Source: an uncultured Eubacteriales bacterium
Lineage (GTDB): Bacteria > Bacillota > Clostridia > Oscillospirales > Acutalibacteraceae
DNA length: 12,811 bases
Assembly: GCA_900321665.1 (NCBI GenBank)
Contig: ONWY01000010.1
Coordinates: 1 to 12,811, forward strand
Direction of reading: 5' to 3'
In this document: piece after piece, positions 1 to 7,697 of the stretch
How the letters are laid out: every line of letters starts with the position of its first letter
Numbering within the stretch: the first letter of the stretch is position 1
Translations under genes and position numbers: made by a program
Notes under the pieces: model-generated
Databases searched by the model: none
What the model saw: the letters and a program-made list of their open reading frames with translations, nothing else
What the model was told of the DNA's origin: nothing

Positions 1-239
1 CACACGCTCGGTACCGGCATATCTGCCCATGAAGAGGTATCAAAGCTATCCTTCCAAAAATCGGCAGGGATGTTTTCCACACCCATTTGCCAATAAAATT
101 TCCAAGTGCCGTTTAAGCTGAGCTTATACGGATTTTCTTTTTTTGCCAATGCATCCTCAAGTGTGTCATACGGAAGCATCATGGTATGCGAGCTTTCTTT
201 ATTTTGCTCGAAAATTTTCGGGTCTTCCCAAATGTACAT
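1..239 (-). CDS. lacZ: Beta-galactosidase (GH2), N-terminal fragment cut by the window edge
   Basis: Seen: an open frame starts at ATG 237-239 and runs off the left edge after 79 codons. The protein begins MYIWEDPKIFEQNKE and contains NPYKLSLNGTWKFYW (about residues 36-50), then a F-x(7)-SSWADMPVPS stretch (about 61-78). Known: this is the start of the sugar-binding jelly-roll domain of LacZ-type GH2 beta-galactosidases (compare E. coli LacZ SLNGEWRFAW ... VPSNWQ). The full enzyme is usually about 1,000 residues, hydrolyses lactose and other beta-galactosides in the cytosol, and has its catalytic glutamates far downstream, outside this window. An AGGAGG-rich ribosome binding site (247-254, 7 bases from the ATG) fixes the start. 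It is the last visible gene of an operon after a phosphoglucomutase and a small membrane ORF; galactoside hydrolysis supplies hexose whose phosphates the mutase can interconvert. The exact substrate cannot be judged from this fragment. Confidence 0.85.
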   Translation of the reverse strand, partial: MYIWEDPKIFEQNKESSHTMMLPYDTLEDALAKKENPYKLSLNGTWKFYWQMGVENIPADFWKDSFDTSSWADMPVPSV

Positions 240-255
240 CTCTATATCCTCCTCA

Positions 256-357
256 TCAATGAGCGATTACCAAAGCATAAATGCCGACTGAAAATGCACT
301 TGCCGCCATCAGTGCAGCGAGCACGATTGCTACGATTTTTGCGAATTTCCTGTTCAT
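256..357 (-). CDS. 33-residue membrane peptide or very short signal-like ORF between pgcA and lacZ
   Basis: Seen: ATG 355-357 overlaps the phosphoglucomutase stop as ATGA, with AGGAG just upstream (in TAATAGGAGAAACAGAATG). The ORF ends with TGA 256-258, immediately before the lacZ ribosome binding site. The peptide begins MNRKFAKIVAIVLAALMAA, giving three basic residues in the first seven (R3, K4, K7), then a hydrophobic Ala/Ile/Val/Leu segment from residue 8 to about 31, ending IAH. It has the charge pattern of a single-pass membrane segment with the N terminus inside, or of a signal peptide with no mature part. Inference: a translated small membrane protein, or a leader that couples translation of the flanking genes. 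I do not recognise a family. An alternative is a decayed stub of a secreted protein, but the intact start and stop overlaps argue for a kept gene. Confidence 0.6.
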   Translation of the reverse strand: MNRKFAKIVAIVLAALMAASAFSVGIYALVIAH

Positions 358-2078
358 TCTGTTTCTCCTATTAACTCTTTAAATTCTTTTTGCATATTTT
401 GTGTTAAAGCCTCCGCTTCGCTCTCGCTTTGGGTGCAAGCAGTGATATAGGCTTTAATTTTCGGTTCCGTGCCCGAGGGGCGGATGATAAAGAGGTTATC
501 CCCCTCCAGCTCATAAACAAGCGCATTGGTATGCGGTAATAAAATATCCTCGCTCTCGCCGGTAGCAAGGCAGGTGCGCTTTAAGGACTTGTAATCGGAG
601 AAATACTCCACCTTTAAACCGCCCAAAGACTGCAGCATATCGCTGCGCAGGGTGCTCATAATATTTTGCATCTTTTTCATACCGGCAGCGCCTTCAAATT
701 GCAGGGAAATGACGGTGTGCTTGTAAATACCGAATGTATCGTACAAGCCCTGCATCACTTCAATAAGCGTTTTGCCGATGCTCTTGTAATACGCAGCCAT
801 TTCGCAAATCAGCATGGAGGCGACAACCGCATCCTTATCGCGCGCATGGGTACCGCAGAGGTAACCGTAGCTCTCCTCGAAGCCTAAAATGAAATTATTC
901 TCTTTGCCCTCTTTCTCCAGCTCTGTGATAAATTCACCGATGTACTTGAAGCCGGTCAAAACCTCTTTGATTTTGCAGCCGTGCTTTGCCGCCACCTTGT
1001 TGGCAATGTTGGTGGTTACAAAGCTCTTTACCGCTACCGGCTCGGGCGGCATAGTGCCATGCGCTTCTCGCTGCGAAAGCAGGTAATCAAGCAGCATTGC
1101 GCCAACCTCGTTACCGCTCATCAATTTGTACTCGCCCTCGCCTGCCTTGACTGCGATACCGACTCTGTCACAATCCGGGTCGGTCGCAAGAATTAAATCG
1201 GCATCAAAGTCTTTGGTTATCTCCAATGCCTTCTCAAACACCTGCCGAATTTCCGGGTTCGGATAGGGGCAGGTCGGGAAATTGCCATCGGGCAGCTCCT
1301 GCTCGGGAACGACCTTGATATTCCGAATACCGATTCTCTTTAATAACTCTCTGACCGGTTTGTTGCCGGTACCGTTGAGCGGCGAATAAATCAAGTTTAA
1401 ATTCGAGCTCTTGCAAATGCCGGGGTTCACCGCCTGCTTTTGCACCTCGCTCAAAAATGCTTCCATCACTGCATCGGCGCAATACTCGATACTGCCCTCT
1501 TGCAAGCCCTGCTCAAAATCAATGCAACGAATATCCCCAAACATATCGATACTTTGGATTTCGCTCAGTGTTTTGGCAGCGCTCTCATCGGTCATCTGGT
1601 AACCGTCGGGGTCATAGCATTTAAAACCGTTGTACATGCTCGGGTTGTGGGAGGCGGTAATGACAATACCGCTTTTGCAGCCCAAGTACCTGACCGCAAA
1701 GCTTAACACCGGAGTCGGCACAAGCTCGCGGAAAATGTATGCCTTCACACCGTTTGCCGCCAATATGCCGGCAGCTCTTTTGGCAAACACCTCGGATTTG
1801 ATTCTTGAATCATAGGCAATGGCAACACTCGGCTGTTCAAACTGCTTCAAAAGAGAAGCCGCAAGCCCCTGAGTCGCCTGGCCGACGGTGTAGATGTTCA
1901 TTCGGTTGGTGCCGGCGCCAATCACGCCGCGCAGCCCTGCCGTGCCAAACTCGAGAGATTTATAAAATCTGTCGTTAATCTCCGCCTCATTGCCTGCAAT
2001 TTCCTTTAATTCCTTTTGTAAATCGCTATCTTCCTTGGCGTTTTCGCACCAAAGAGAATATAAAGCATGAATATCCAT
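354..2078 (-). CDS. pgcA: Alpha-phosphoglucomutase / phosphomannomutase (alpha-D-phosphohexomutase)
   Basis: Interconverts glucose-1-phosphate and glucose-6-phosphate (possibly mannose phosphates too) in the cytosol, linking sugar breakdown to UDP-glucose and cell-envelope synthesis. Seen in the 574-residue protein: FGTAGLRG near 44-51; the active-site loop TASHNP with the phosphoserine Ser143; the Mg-binding loop DPDCDR at 300-305; the sugar-specificity loop GFKYIGE (376-382) with GFEESYGYL (399-407); and the phosphate-binding loop RPSGTEP (533-539). All four domains are complete, and the length matches Firmicutes PgcA (about 580). The start MDIHALYSLW is chosen because AGAAAGG lies upstream of it; the frame stays open 20 codons further, to 2138, but without a ribosome binding site. 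It is first in a minus-strand operon with the 33-codon ORF and lacZ, and its stop overlaps the next start. Phosphoglucose is the likely main substrate; motifs alone do not exclude mannose phosphate. Confidence 0.93.
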   Translation of the reverse strand: MDIHALYSLWCENAKEDSDLQKELKEIAGNEAEINDRFYKSLEFGTAGLRGVIGAGTNRMNIYTVGQATQGLAASLLKQFEQPSVAIAYDSRIKSEVFAKRAAGILAANGVKAYIFRELVPTPVLSFAVRYLGCKSGIVITASHNPSMYNGFKCYDPDGYQMTDESAAKTLSEIQSIDMFGDIRCIDFEQGLQEGSIEYCADAVMEAFLSEVQKQAVNPGICKSSNLNLIYSPLNGTGNKPVRELLKRIGIRNIKVVPEQELPDGNFPTCPYPNPEIRQVFEKALEITKDFDADLILATDPDCDRVGIAVKAGEGEYKLMSGNEVGAMLLDYLLSQREAHGTMPPEPVAVKSFVTTNIANKVAAKHGCKIKEVLTGFKYIGEFITELEKEGKENNFILGFEESYGYLCGTHARDKDAVVASMLICEMAAYYKSIGKTLIEVMQGLYDTFGIYKHTVISLQFEGAAGMKKMQNIMSTLRSDMLQSLGGLKVEYFSDYKSLKRTCLATGESEDILLPHTNALVYELEGDNLFIIRPSGTEPKIKAYITACTQSESEAEALTQNMQKEFKELIGETE

Positions 2079-2162
2079 AAAATAATCCTTTCTTTGCCGA
2101 AACGCGGATTTCGGCGCACAAATCATAATGTCGGGCATAATACCGCATTATAGCATAATATA

Positions 2163-2191
2163 AATATAATAAAATTTCACGACTATGTCAA
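2163..2191 (-). promoter_or_regulatory. Sigma-A promoter of the pgcA operon
   Basis: On the minus strand TTGACA (2186-2191) is followed after exactly 17 bp by TATATT (2163-2168). It points into pgcA, giving a start near 2156 and a leader of about 78 nt. The -35 is perfect and the -10 matches 5 of 6. It lies back to back with the comM promoter. Confidence 0.7.
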
Positions 2192-2210
2192 TAATATTTA
2201 TAAATAATTA

Positions 2211-2239
2211 TTGAACCGCAAGCAAATATAGTATATAAT
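2211..2239 (+). promoter_or_regulatory. Sigma-A promoter of comM
   Basis: TTGAAC (2211-2216), a 17-bp spacer, then a perfect TATAAT (2234-2239). Transcription would start near 2246, leaving a leader of about 32 nt before the ATG at 2278. This also rules out the in-frame TTG at 2245 as the start codon, since it would sit at or before the 5' end of the RNA. Confidence 0.75.
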
Positions 2240-2277
2240 CTAAATTGAGATTTTATGCTTTTAGGACGGTTGAGAAG

Positions 2278-3810
2278 ATGTTTGCAAAGGTCAATTCATT
2301 AGGCTTACAGGGTATTGACGGCTTTCGTGTGGATGTGGAGGCGGATATTTCCGGCGGCTTGCCGAAATTTGACATTGTCGGGCTGCCCGACACCGCGGTC
2401 AAGGAATCCAAGGAAAGAGTCAGAGCGGCAATCAAAAACAGCGGCTTTACCTACCCTGTTTCCCGCATCACGGTCAATCTCGCCCCTGCCGACACCAAAA
2501 AAGAAGGCTCGATTTATGACCTGCCCATTTTGGTCGGTATTCTGCTTGCAAGCGGGCAAATCAAAGCTATCCCGGAAAGGAGCGCATTTATCGGCGCGCT
2601 TTCGCTCAACGGCGATATTTCCGACATCACCGGTGTACTGCCGATGGCGATTAAAGCGAAGGAGGAAGGCTTCCAAAACATCTTCGTTCCCTGCGGGAAT
2701 GCTGCCGAATGTCGCATTATTGCAGGCATCAACTCCTATGCTGTCAAAAATGTGAAGGAGCTCGTTTCCTTCTTTAACGGCGACACCTCCCTCGAGAAAG
2801 TGGAGACCGTTGCCTACACCTTTGCGGAGGATGAAACGGATTTTGAGGATTTTGCCGATGTCAAGGGGCAATACGATGCGCGGCGCGCGCTCGAAATTGC
2901 CGCCGCAGGCGGTCACAATGTGCTGATGGTCGGCTCCCCCGGCTCGGGCAAGAGCATGCTTGCCAAGCGCATTCCCTCGATTTTACCGAATATGACCTTT
3001 GAGGAAGCGATTGAGGCGACCAAAATTCACTCCATCGCAGGCGAGCTTGCCTCCGAAACCGAGATTTTGCACAAGCGCCCCTTCCGAGCCCCGCACCACA
3101 CCATTTCGCCGGTCGGGCTCTCCGGCGGCGGCACCAATATTAAGCCGGGCGAAATCTCGCTCGCACACAACGGCGTGTTGTTTTTAGACGAGCTGCCGGA
3201 ATTTACACGCCAGGCAATGGAAATTCTCCGCCAGCCGATGGAGGACGGTAAAATCACCATTTCCCGCGTCAGCGGGTCTGTCACCTATCCCTCCCGCTTT
3301 ATGACGGTGGCGGCGATGAACCCCTGCAAGTGCGGCTACTACGGGCACCCGACAAAGCAGTGCACCTGCCCGCCGCATGCGGCTGAAAAATACATTTCCA
3401 AAATCAGTTACCCGCTGCTCGACAGGTTTGATATTCATGTGGATGTGCAATCGGTGGAATACGATGATTTGGCAAGCAAGCAAAAGGGCGAATGCTCTGC
3501 CGATATCAAAAAGCGCGTCAATCAGGCAAGAGAGCGGCAATTGAAGCGCTTTGCAGATACCTCTATTGTCTGCAATGCCCAAATGTCACCGGCGCAAACG
3601 CGCAAATTTTGCCTGCTCACCGATGAAGCGCAGCAGGCGCTCAAGCTCGCGTTTGAAAAGCTCGGGCTGTCGGCAAGGGCATATGACAAGGTACTGCGCG
3701 TTTCCAAAACGATTGCCGATTTGGATGAAAGCGATATGATAGATACGCACCATATTTTAGAGGCGGTGCAATACCGCTCCTTAGACAGAAAGTATTGGAA
3801 AAAGATATAG
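2278..3810 (+). CDS. comM: ComM/YifB-family Mg-chelatase-like AAA+ ATPase
   Basis: Known: ComM is a hexameric DNA helicase that promotes branch migration when taken-up DNA is integrated; many non-competent bacteria also carry it, where the role is less clear. Seen in 510 residues: an N-terminal ChlI-like domain beginning MFAKVNSLGLQGIDG and containing FDIVGLPDTAVKESKERVRAA (31-51); Walker A GSPGSGKS (219-226); FRAPHHTIS (269-277); Walker B VLFLDELPEF (300-309); a cysteine cluster NPCKCGYYGH...CTC (349-364) typical of the family; LLDRFDIHVDV with the likely arginine finger (380-390); and a C-terminal helical domain with LSARAYDKVLRVSKTIADL (464-482). Length matches E. coli ComM (506). The ATG at 2278 matches the family N terminus and has AGGACGG upstream. 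The gene begins an apparent operon: ccdA starts 4 bases after its stop. Confidence 0.93.
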   Translation: MFAKVNSLGLQGIDGFRVDVEADISGGLPKFDIVGLPDTAVKESKERVRAAIKNSGFTYPVSRITVNLAPADTKKEGSIYDLPILVGILLASGQIKAIPERSAFIGALSLNGDISDITGVLPMAIKAKEEGFQNIFVPCGNAAECRIIAGINSYAVKNVKELVSFFNGDTSLEKVETVAYTFAEDETDFEDFADVKGQYDARRALEIAAAGGHNVLMVGSPGSGKSMLAKRIPSILPNMTFEEAIEATKIHSIAGELASETEILHKRPFRAPHHTISPVGLSGGGTNIKPGEISLAHNGVLFLDELPEFTRQAMEILRQPMEDGKITISRVSGSVTYPSRFMTVAAMNPCKCGYYGHPTKQCTCPPHAAEKYISKISYPLLDRFDIHVDVQSVEYDDLASKQKGECSADIKKRVNQARERQLKRFADTSIVCNAQMSPAQTRKFCLLTDEAQQALKLAFEKLGLSARAYDKVLRVSKTIADLDESDMIDTHHILEAVQYRSLDRKYWKKI

Positions 3811-3813
3811 CTT

Positions 3814-4479
3814 ATGCAGTATTTAATTACTTTTTTAGAGGGGATTATCTCCTTCATTTCCCCCTGCATGCTGCCGCTGTTGCCGCTGTATATTTCCTAT
3901 TTTGCGGCGCAAAGCGATGAGAGCGAGAAAAAAAGCCGCATCTTTTGGTGCGCGCTGAGCTTTGTGCTCGGCTTCACCCTTGTTTTTTCGCTCTTAGGGC
4001 TGTTTGCAGGCACGCTCGGCGCCTTTTTGCAGCGCTACAAGGTAGTGCTTGATATTGTCTGCGGGTGCCTGGTTATCCTCTTCGGGCTAAGCTATTTGGA
4101 AATCATCCCGCTGCCTTTCTTAAAAGGCATGCGCAAAGCGCACAAGGCTTCCGGCGTGGTTTCCGCCTTTGTATTCGGGATGATATATTCGGTCAGCCTG
4201 TCGCCTTGTATCGGTGCCTTTTTGGGCTCTGCGCTGATGCTCGCTTCCACCGCAGGCAGCGCACTCAAAGGGCTCTCGCTGCTGGTGACCTACTCCCTCG
4301 GCTTGGGAATACCCTTTATTCTCTCAAGCGTTTTGATTGACAGGCTCAAAACCACCTTTGATAAAATTAAAAAGCATTACAAAATCATCAACACCGTTTG
4401 CGGCATTTTCCTCATTGTCATCGGTATTTTGATGGCAACCGGGCTGATGAACCGCATATTGGGATTATTCAACCTATAA
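3814..4479 (+). CDS. ccdA: CcdA-type transmembrane thiol reductant transporter
   Basis: Known: CcdA (the membrane core of the DsbD family) takes electrons from cytosolic thioredoxin and hands them across the membrane to extracytoplasmic thioredoxin-like proteins, using one cysteine in each half. Seen in 221 residues: about six hydrophobic segments, and the two conserved cysteines in ISPCMLP (Cys18) and LSPCIGAFLG (Cys132). These occur in the repeated helix-break motifs expected for the two inverted halves. No fused thioredoxin domain is present. Three bases separate the comM stop from the ATG and no strong ribosome binding site is seen, so translation is probably coupled to comM. The next two genes encode exactly the expected partners, one extracytoplasmic and one cytosolic. 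No cytochrome c synthesis genes are in view, so reduction of other exported or spore-related targets is equally possible. Confidence 0.9.
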   Translation: MQYLITFLEGIISFISPCMLPLLPLYISYFAAQSDESEKKSRIFWCALSFVLGFTLVFSLLGLFAGTLGAFLQRYKVVLDIVCGCLVILFGLSYLEIIPLPFLKGMRKAHKASGVVSAFVFGMIYSVSLSPCIGAFLGSALMLASTAGSALKGLSLLVTYSLGLGIPFILSSVLIDRLKTTFDKIKKHYKIINTVCGIFLIVIGILMATGLMNRILGLFNL

Positions 4480-4493
4480 AACGCCGATTCTAT

Positions 4494-4510
4494 CGCTGCG
4501 GGATGCAGCG
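4494..4510 (+). other. Intercistronic hairpin between ccdA and the TlpA-like gene
   Basis: CGCTGC (4494-4499) and GCAGCG (4505-4510) form a 6-bp GC-rich stem with a 5-base loop. It ends just before the AAAGGAG ribosome binding site of the next gene. No U-tract follows, so it is not a standard terminator. It could shield the 3' end of the upstream message or tune translation of the downstream gene. Confidence 0.35.
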
Positions 4511-4524
4511 GAAAGGAGCAAAGC

Positions 4525-5088
4525 ATGAAGCAAGGTGTTAAATTTTTTATACTGACCGTTTTATTAATCGGCGTATTTGTCGGCGCTTACTTTGCCTACC
4601 AGGCACTGCGCGGCGACGGCAGCGCCGAAATCACAAAAGCCACCGAAAGCACCACCTCCGCAGTGCACGAAAGCGGAAAGGCAGCGGATTTCACCGCCGT
4701 GGATGCCGAGGGCAACGATGTGAAGCTCTCGGATTACTTCGGCAAGCCGACAGTGGTCAATTTTTGGGCATCGTGGTGCGGCTATTGTGTGAAAGAAATG
4801 CCGCTGTTTGAGCAAAAATATAAAGAGGAAGGCGAAAAGATAAATATCTTAATGGTCAACCTGACCGATGGCGACAGAGAGCCGCTCAAAAAGGCTAAGG
4901 AATTTTTAAAAGACGGCGGCTATACCTTCCCCGTGCTGTACGACAGCTACGCGCAGGCACTGAATGCCTACGAATGCTACAGCATTCCCGTGACTGTGTT
5001 CATTCATTCCGACGGTACCCTGCTTGAAAAGCACATCGGTGTGCTCGATGCAGAAACCTTTGCGCAAAAGTGCGCACAACTTCATTAA
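4525..5088 (+). CDS. Membrane-anchored TlpA/ResA-like thiol-disulfide oxidoreductase
   Basis: Seen in 187 residues: a hydrophobic anchor at about residues 7-26 with Lys2 and Lys6 before it; a Ser/Thr/Glu-rich linker (about 30-52); then a thioredoxin fold with KAADFTAVDAEGNDVKLSDY (52-71), VVNFWASWCGYC (77-88, redox pair Cys85/Cys88), and SIPVTVFI with the cis-proline Pro155. DFTAVDAEGN followed by LSDYFGKPTVVNFWASWC is the AhpC/TSA-Redoxin layout of TlpA and ResA. The anchor has no lipobox cysteine, so it is a signal anchor rather than a lipoprotein. Inference: it sits outside the membrane, is kept reduced by the adjacent CcdA, and reduces disulfides in exported proteins. The ribosome binding site is AAAGGAG (4512-4518). 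An extra Cys151 lies close to the cis-proline loop. ResA would imply apocytochrome c as substrate, but nothing here confirms that, so no gene symbol is given. Confidence 0.87.
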   Translation: MKQGVKFFILTVLLIGVFVGAYFAYQALRGDGSAEITKATESTTSAVHESGKAADFTAVDAEGNDVKLSDYFGKPTVVNFWASWCGYCVKEMPLFEQKYKEEGEKINILMVNLTDGDREPLKKAKEFLKDGGYTFPVLYDSYAQALNAYECYSIPVTVFIHSDGTLLEKHIGVLDAETFAQKCAQLH

Positions 5089-5134
5089 AAAAGCGTAATT
5101 GCTTTAATATAAAAATTGAAAGGAGATAATCATC

Positions 5135-5446
5135 ATGGCAGAAATTATTGTAACAGATGAAAACTTTGAGCAAGAGGTATTAAAGGCAGATATGCCGGTT
5201 TTGGTAGACTTTTGGGCAGAGTGGTGCGGTCCTTGCAAAATGCTTGGTCCCGTGATTGCTCAAATTGCCGAGGAACAGGAGGGCAAAATCAAGGTTTGCA
5301 AAGCCAATGTAGATGATTGCATGGATATCGCAGGCGAATTTGATGTTGCATCTATCCCGACCGTGATTCTCTTCAAAAACGGTTCCGAGGCGGAGAGAAG
5401 CGTCGGCTTTAAGCCCAAAGAAGCCATTGAAGCTATGTTTAGCTAA
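5135..5446 (+). CDS. trxA: Thioredoxin
   Basis: Cytosolic dithiol electron carrier, reduced by thioredoxin reductase (not in the window). Seen in 103 residues, the usual length: VLVDFWAEWCGPCK (22-35) with Cys31/Cys34; the buried Asp25; the cis-proline Pro75 in SIPTVILFKNG (73-83); and the C-terminal glycine loop VGF (90-92). Cys55 and Cys62 are additional. The start has an AAAGGAG ribosome binding site. It lies 46 bases after the TlpA-like gene on the same strand. With CcdA and the TlpA-like protein it completes a possible relay: thioredoxin donates to CcdA, and CcdA donates to the outer thioredoxin. Confidence 0.93.
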   Translation: MAEIIVTDENFEQEVLKADMPVLVDFWAEWCGPCKMLGPVIAQIAEEQEGKIKVCKANVDDCMDIAGEFDVASIPTVILFKNGSEAERSVGFKPKEAIEAMFS

Positions 5447-5503
5447 GCTCCGGGACTGCTGTACCTTTCTTGCTAAATCACACGCTAAAGAGAGGTATAT
5501 TCT

Positions 5504-6154
5504 ATGAGCCAAATTGAAGGGCTGATAAAAAGCGAAAGCTTTGATTATCTGCAGCCGATTTTATACCGCAACCAAAATGTGTTGCGCTGCGAACTATCCG
5601 AAGTGCACCGCGGGAAAGCCAACCGGCGCACCGCGTTCAAAAACGCGCTTGCCATTTACGAGCTGCTTTTCCCCGCCGGGGCTGACGCGCTCTTTTTCCA
5701 CAGCACTGTTTCGGATATGTCACTATGCGAGGATTATGATTTTTCTCGACAGGAAATGGAAGGCATTCTGGCTTGCGAGCGCGAAAAATTAAACCTTCTC
5801 GCTTCTTTGCAAAATGTAAAAAAGCGCACAGTCATTGAAAACCTTGCAAGGTACGACGATGCGCCTGCGGAGGTTATTAAGCGCAACCGCATTATTTTCT
5901 ATGCAGGTAGCGCAGATTTGAATGAAAAGGCGCTCATCAAGCGCTTAACTGACCCGCGCGAGGGCAGGCTGCAAGCCTTAGAGCCGAGCTTTGTTTCGTT
6001 TGCAAGTGAGTGTATTTTAAGCATCTACGACGAGCGCGGCTGCGATATATTCTTTGCGGATAAAGAAAAATACCGGCAGTTTTTTCACCGGCTGCAGCCG
6101 TTTTTGTTTGATTACGATACCGAGCTGATGCGGCAATATTATGCACAAAACTAA
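5504..6154 (+). CDS. DUF3885-like protein of unknown function
   Basis: Seen in 216 residues: no signal peptide or membrane segment. The N-terminal half has LRCELSEV (27-34) and RTAFKNALAIYELLFPAGADALFF (42-65). The C-terminal half ends with ILSIYDERGCDIFFADKEKY (171-190), then FDYD (202-205) and a short tail. Known by pattern: this order (a strand with a charged ELG-like turn, a helix ending in IFEELF before a hydrophobic strand, and a terminal I-x-MYDDRGCDVIA-x-x-KE ... YDRE block) is that of DUF3885 proteins. The match is my reading, not a computed hit. Function of that family is unknown to me. It is the last gene before the bidirectional terminator, 57 bases after trxA, with AGAGAGG eight bases from the ATG, so it may be co-transcribed with the redox genes or have its own control. 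Confidence 0.6.
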   Translation: MSQIEGLIKSESFDYLQPILYRNQNVLRCELSEVHRGKANRRTAFKNALAIYELLFPAGADALFFHSTVSDMSLCEDYDFSRQEMEGILACEREKLNLLASLQNVKKRTVIENLARYDDAPAEVIKRNRIIFYAGSADLNEKALIKRLTDPREGRLQALEPSFVSFASECILSIYDERGCDIFFADKEKYRQFFHRLQPFLFDYDTELMRQYYAQN

Positions 6155-6156
6155 TC

Positions 6157-6191
6157 AAAAAAAGTGAAAGCACCTCGCTTTCACTTTTTTT
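6157..6191. terminator. Bidirectional Rho-independent terminator
   Basis: A perfect 15-bp stem (6157-6171 with 6177-6191) around a 5-base loop: seven A, GTGAAAGC, loop ACCTC, GCTTTCAC, seven T. The A- and T-tracts serve both directions, so it can end the plus-strand DUF3885-like transcript and the minus-strand spoIVA transcript, whose genes converge here. Confidence 0.92.
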
Positions 6192-6201
6192 AGTTTATCA
6201 T

Positions 6202-7683
6202 TTATAAAATAATACAAATCAATCCGTTGCAGCCCTCGTTTATCACGCGCTCCACGGTTTCGCGCAGCTTGCCTCTTGCATCGGCAGGCATGCGCGAGAG
6301 CTTATTATTCAACCCTTCATTGACAATGGAGTAAATGGACTTGCCGAAGATATCACTGTTCCAAATTTCCTTCGGATTTTCTTCAAATTGCTTCATCAAA
6401 TACAGCACCAAGTCCTCGCTTTGGCTCTCGCTGCCGACAATCGGCGCCACCTCGGTCATAATATCCGCGCGCAGCATGTGAATACTCGGCGCGCTCGCCT
6501 TCAACCTGACACCGTAGCGCCCGCCCTGCTTCATCAGCTCCGGCTCCTCAAGGGTCAACTCTCCGGGCTCCGGCATCACAATGCCGTAACCGGTGCGCTC
6601 CACTTCATCAAGCGCGTGCTGCACCTTTTCATACTTTTGCTTAATCTCGGAAAGCGTGCTGACCGTGCGCAACAGCTCGGCTTCGTTTTGCACCTCAATG
6701 CCTGTTTTCTCGGCAAGAATTTGATAAAACAGACCGTCTGCACTCGCAATTTTGAGCACAGCCGCTCCGGTCGATAAATCAATGCTTTCAATGGTGGCGG
6801 ATTGCACGGAGGCGCTTTCCTCCAATCGCAAACTGATTTGCTCGATATCGCGCAGGTGCTCAATGCTTGCGGCAGCAGCGCTGACAGCGCCGAAAATATC
6901 CTCCCGCAGCCAATGCGAAGGCTCAAGCGCCTGCATCCACTCGGGCACCTTGATTTCCACTTGAGAAACCGGGAACTCGAAGAGCACCGCGGAAAGCAGC
7001 TCCTTAATCCCCTTTTCATCTATCTCCAAGCAGTTGACCGGCACCACCGGCACACCGTATTTCCCGGTTAACTCCTCGGCAAGCGACTTAACAGCTTCGC
7101 TCTCGGGATTGGTGCTGTTTAAAAGCACAATAAAGGGCTTATGTATCGCTTTTAACTCCGCAATCACGCGCTGCTCGGCAAGCTCGTATTCACTGCGCGG
7201 GATATCGGTGATGCTGCCGTCCGTCGTCACCACAAGGCCGACTGTGGAATGCTCGGAAATGACCTTTTTGGTGCCGATTTCCGCCGCAGTATGAAACGGC
7301 AGCTCCTCCTCCGACCACGGAGTGCGCACCATGCGCGGCACCTCATCCTCAATATACCCGATAGCGCTCGGCACCACAAAGCCGACACAGTCCACTAAGC
7401 GCACCTTCAAATGCGCTTTGCCGCCGATTTGAATTTGCACCGCATCCTCGGGAATAAACTTCGGTTCGGTGGTCATAATCGTTCTGCCGCCGGCAGATTG
7501 GGGCATTTCATCTGTCGCCCGTTCCTTTTCCGCTTCCCCCTCGATATTCGGGATGACGATACTTTCCAAAAAGCGGTTGATAAAGGTGGACTTACCGCTT
7601 CTGACCGGCCCTACCACGCCGATATAAATATTGCCGCCGGTTCTCGACTCAATATCCGAATAGATTTTGCTTGCATCTGACAT
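6202..7683 (-). CDS. spoIVA: Stage IV sporulation protein A (spore coat morphogenetic ATPase)
   Basis: Known: SpoIVA is a mother-cell protein that binds and hydrolyses ATP, polymerises around the forespore and forms the platform for coat assembly; SpoVM anchors it to the membrane. Seen in 493 residues, against 492 in B. subtilis: IYSDIESRTGGNIYIGVVGPVRSGKSTF near the start with the Walker A GPVRSGKS (25-32); the TDEMPQSAGGRTIMTTEPKF region (57-76); Walker B-like VRLVDCVGF (94-102); and the conserved C terminus CNGLICIIL. The start has AGGAGG (7691-7696), 7 bases from the ATG. It is monocistronic in this window, converging on the DUF3885-like gene. Its presence shows that the organism is, or descends from, an endospore former. 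Confidence 0.96.
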   Translation of the reverse strand: MSDASKIYSDIESRTGGNIYIGVVGPVRSGKSTFINRFLESIVIPNIEGEAEKERATDEMPQSAGGRTIMTTEPKFIPEDAVQIQIGGKAHLKVRLVDCVGFVVPSAIGYIEDEVPRMVRTPWSEEELPFHTAAEIGTKKVISEHSTVGLVVTTDGSITDIPRSEYELAEQRVIAELKAIHKPFIVLLNSTNPESEAVKSLAEELTGKYGVPVVPVNCLEIDEKGIKELLSAVLFEFPVSQVEIKVPEWMQALEPSHWLREDIFGAVSAAAASIEHLRDIEQISLRLEESASVQSATIESIDLSTGAAVLKIASADGLFYQILAEKTGIEVQNEAELLRTVSTLSEIKQKYEKVQHALDEVERTGYGIVMPEPGELTLEEPELMKQGGRYGVRLKASAPSIHMLRADIMTEVAPIVGSESQSEDLVLYLMKQFEENPKEIWNSDIFGKSIYSIVNEGLNNKLSRMPADARGKLRETVERVINEGCNGLICIIL

Positions 7684-7697
7684 TTTTCATCCTCCTC

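Noticed and set aside
2079..2138. Longer phosphoglucomutase start 20 codons upstream
   Set aside because: There is no ribosome binding site, the extra residues do not resemble family N termini, and AGAAAGG is well placed for the ATG at 2078.
2245..2277. TTG start for comM, 11 codons upstream
   Set aside because: It falls at or before the predicted transcription start, and the family begins at the MFAKV-type sequence.
5091..5106. AAAGC-GTAATT-GCTTT hairpin before trxA as a terminator
   Set aside because: The stem is only 5 bp, AT-rich, and lacks a proper U-tract, so read-through into trxA is more likely.
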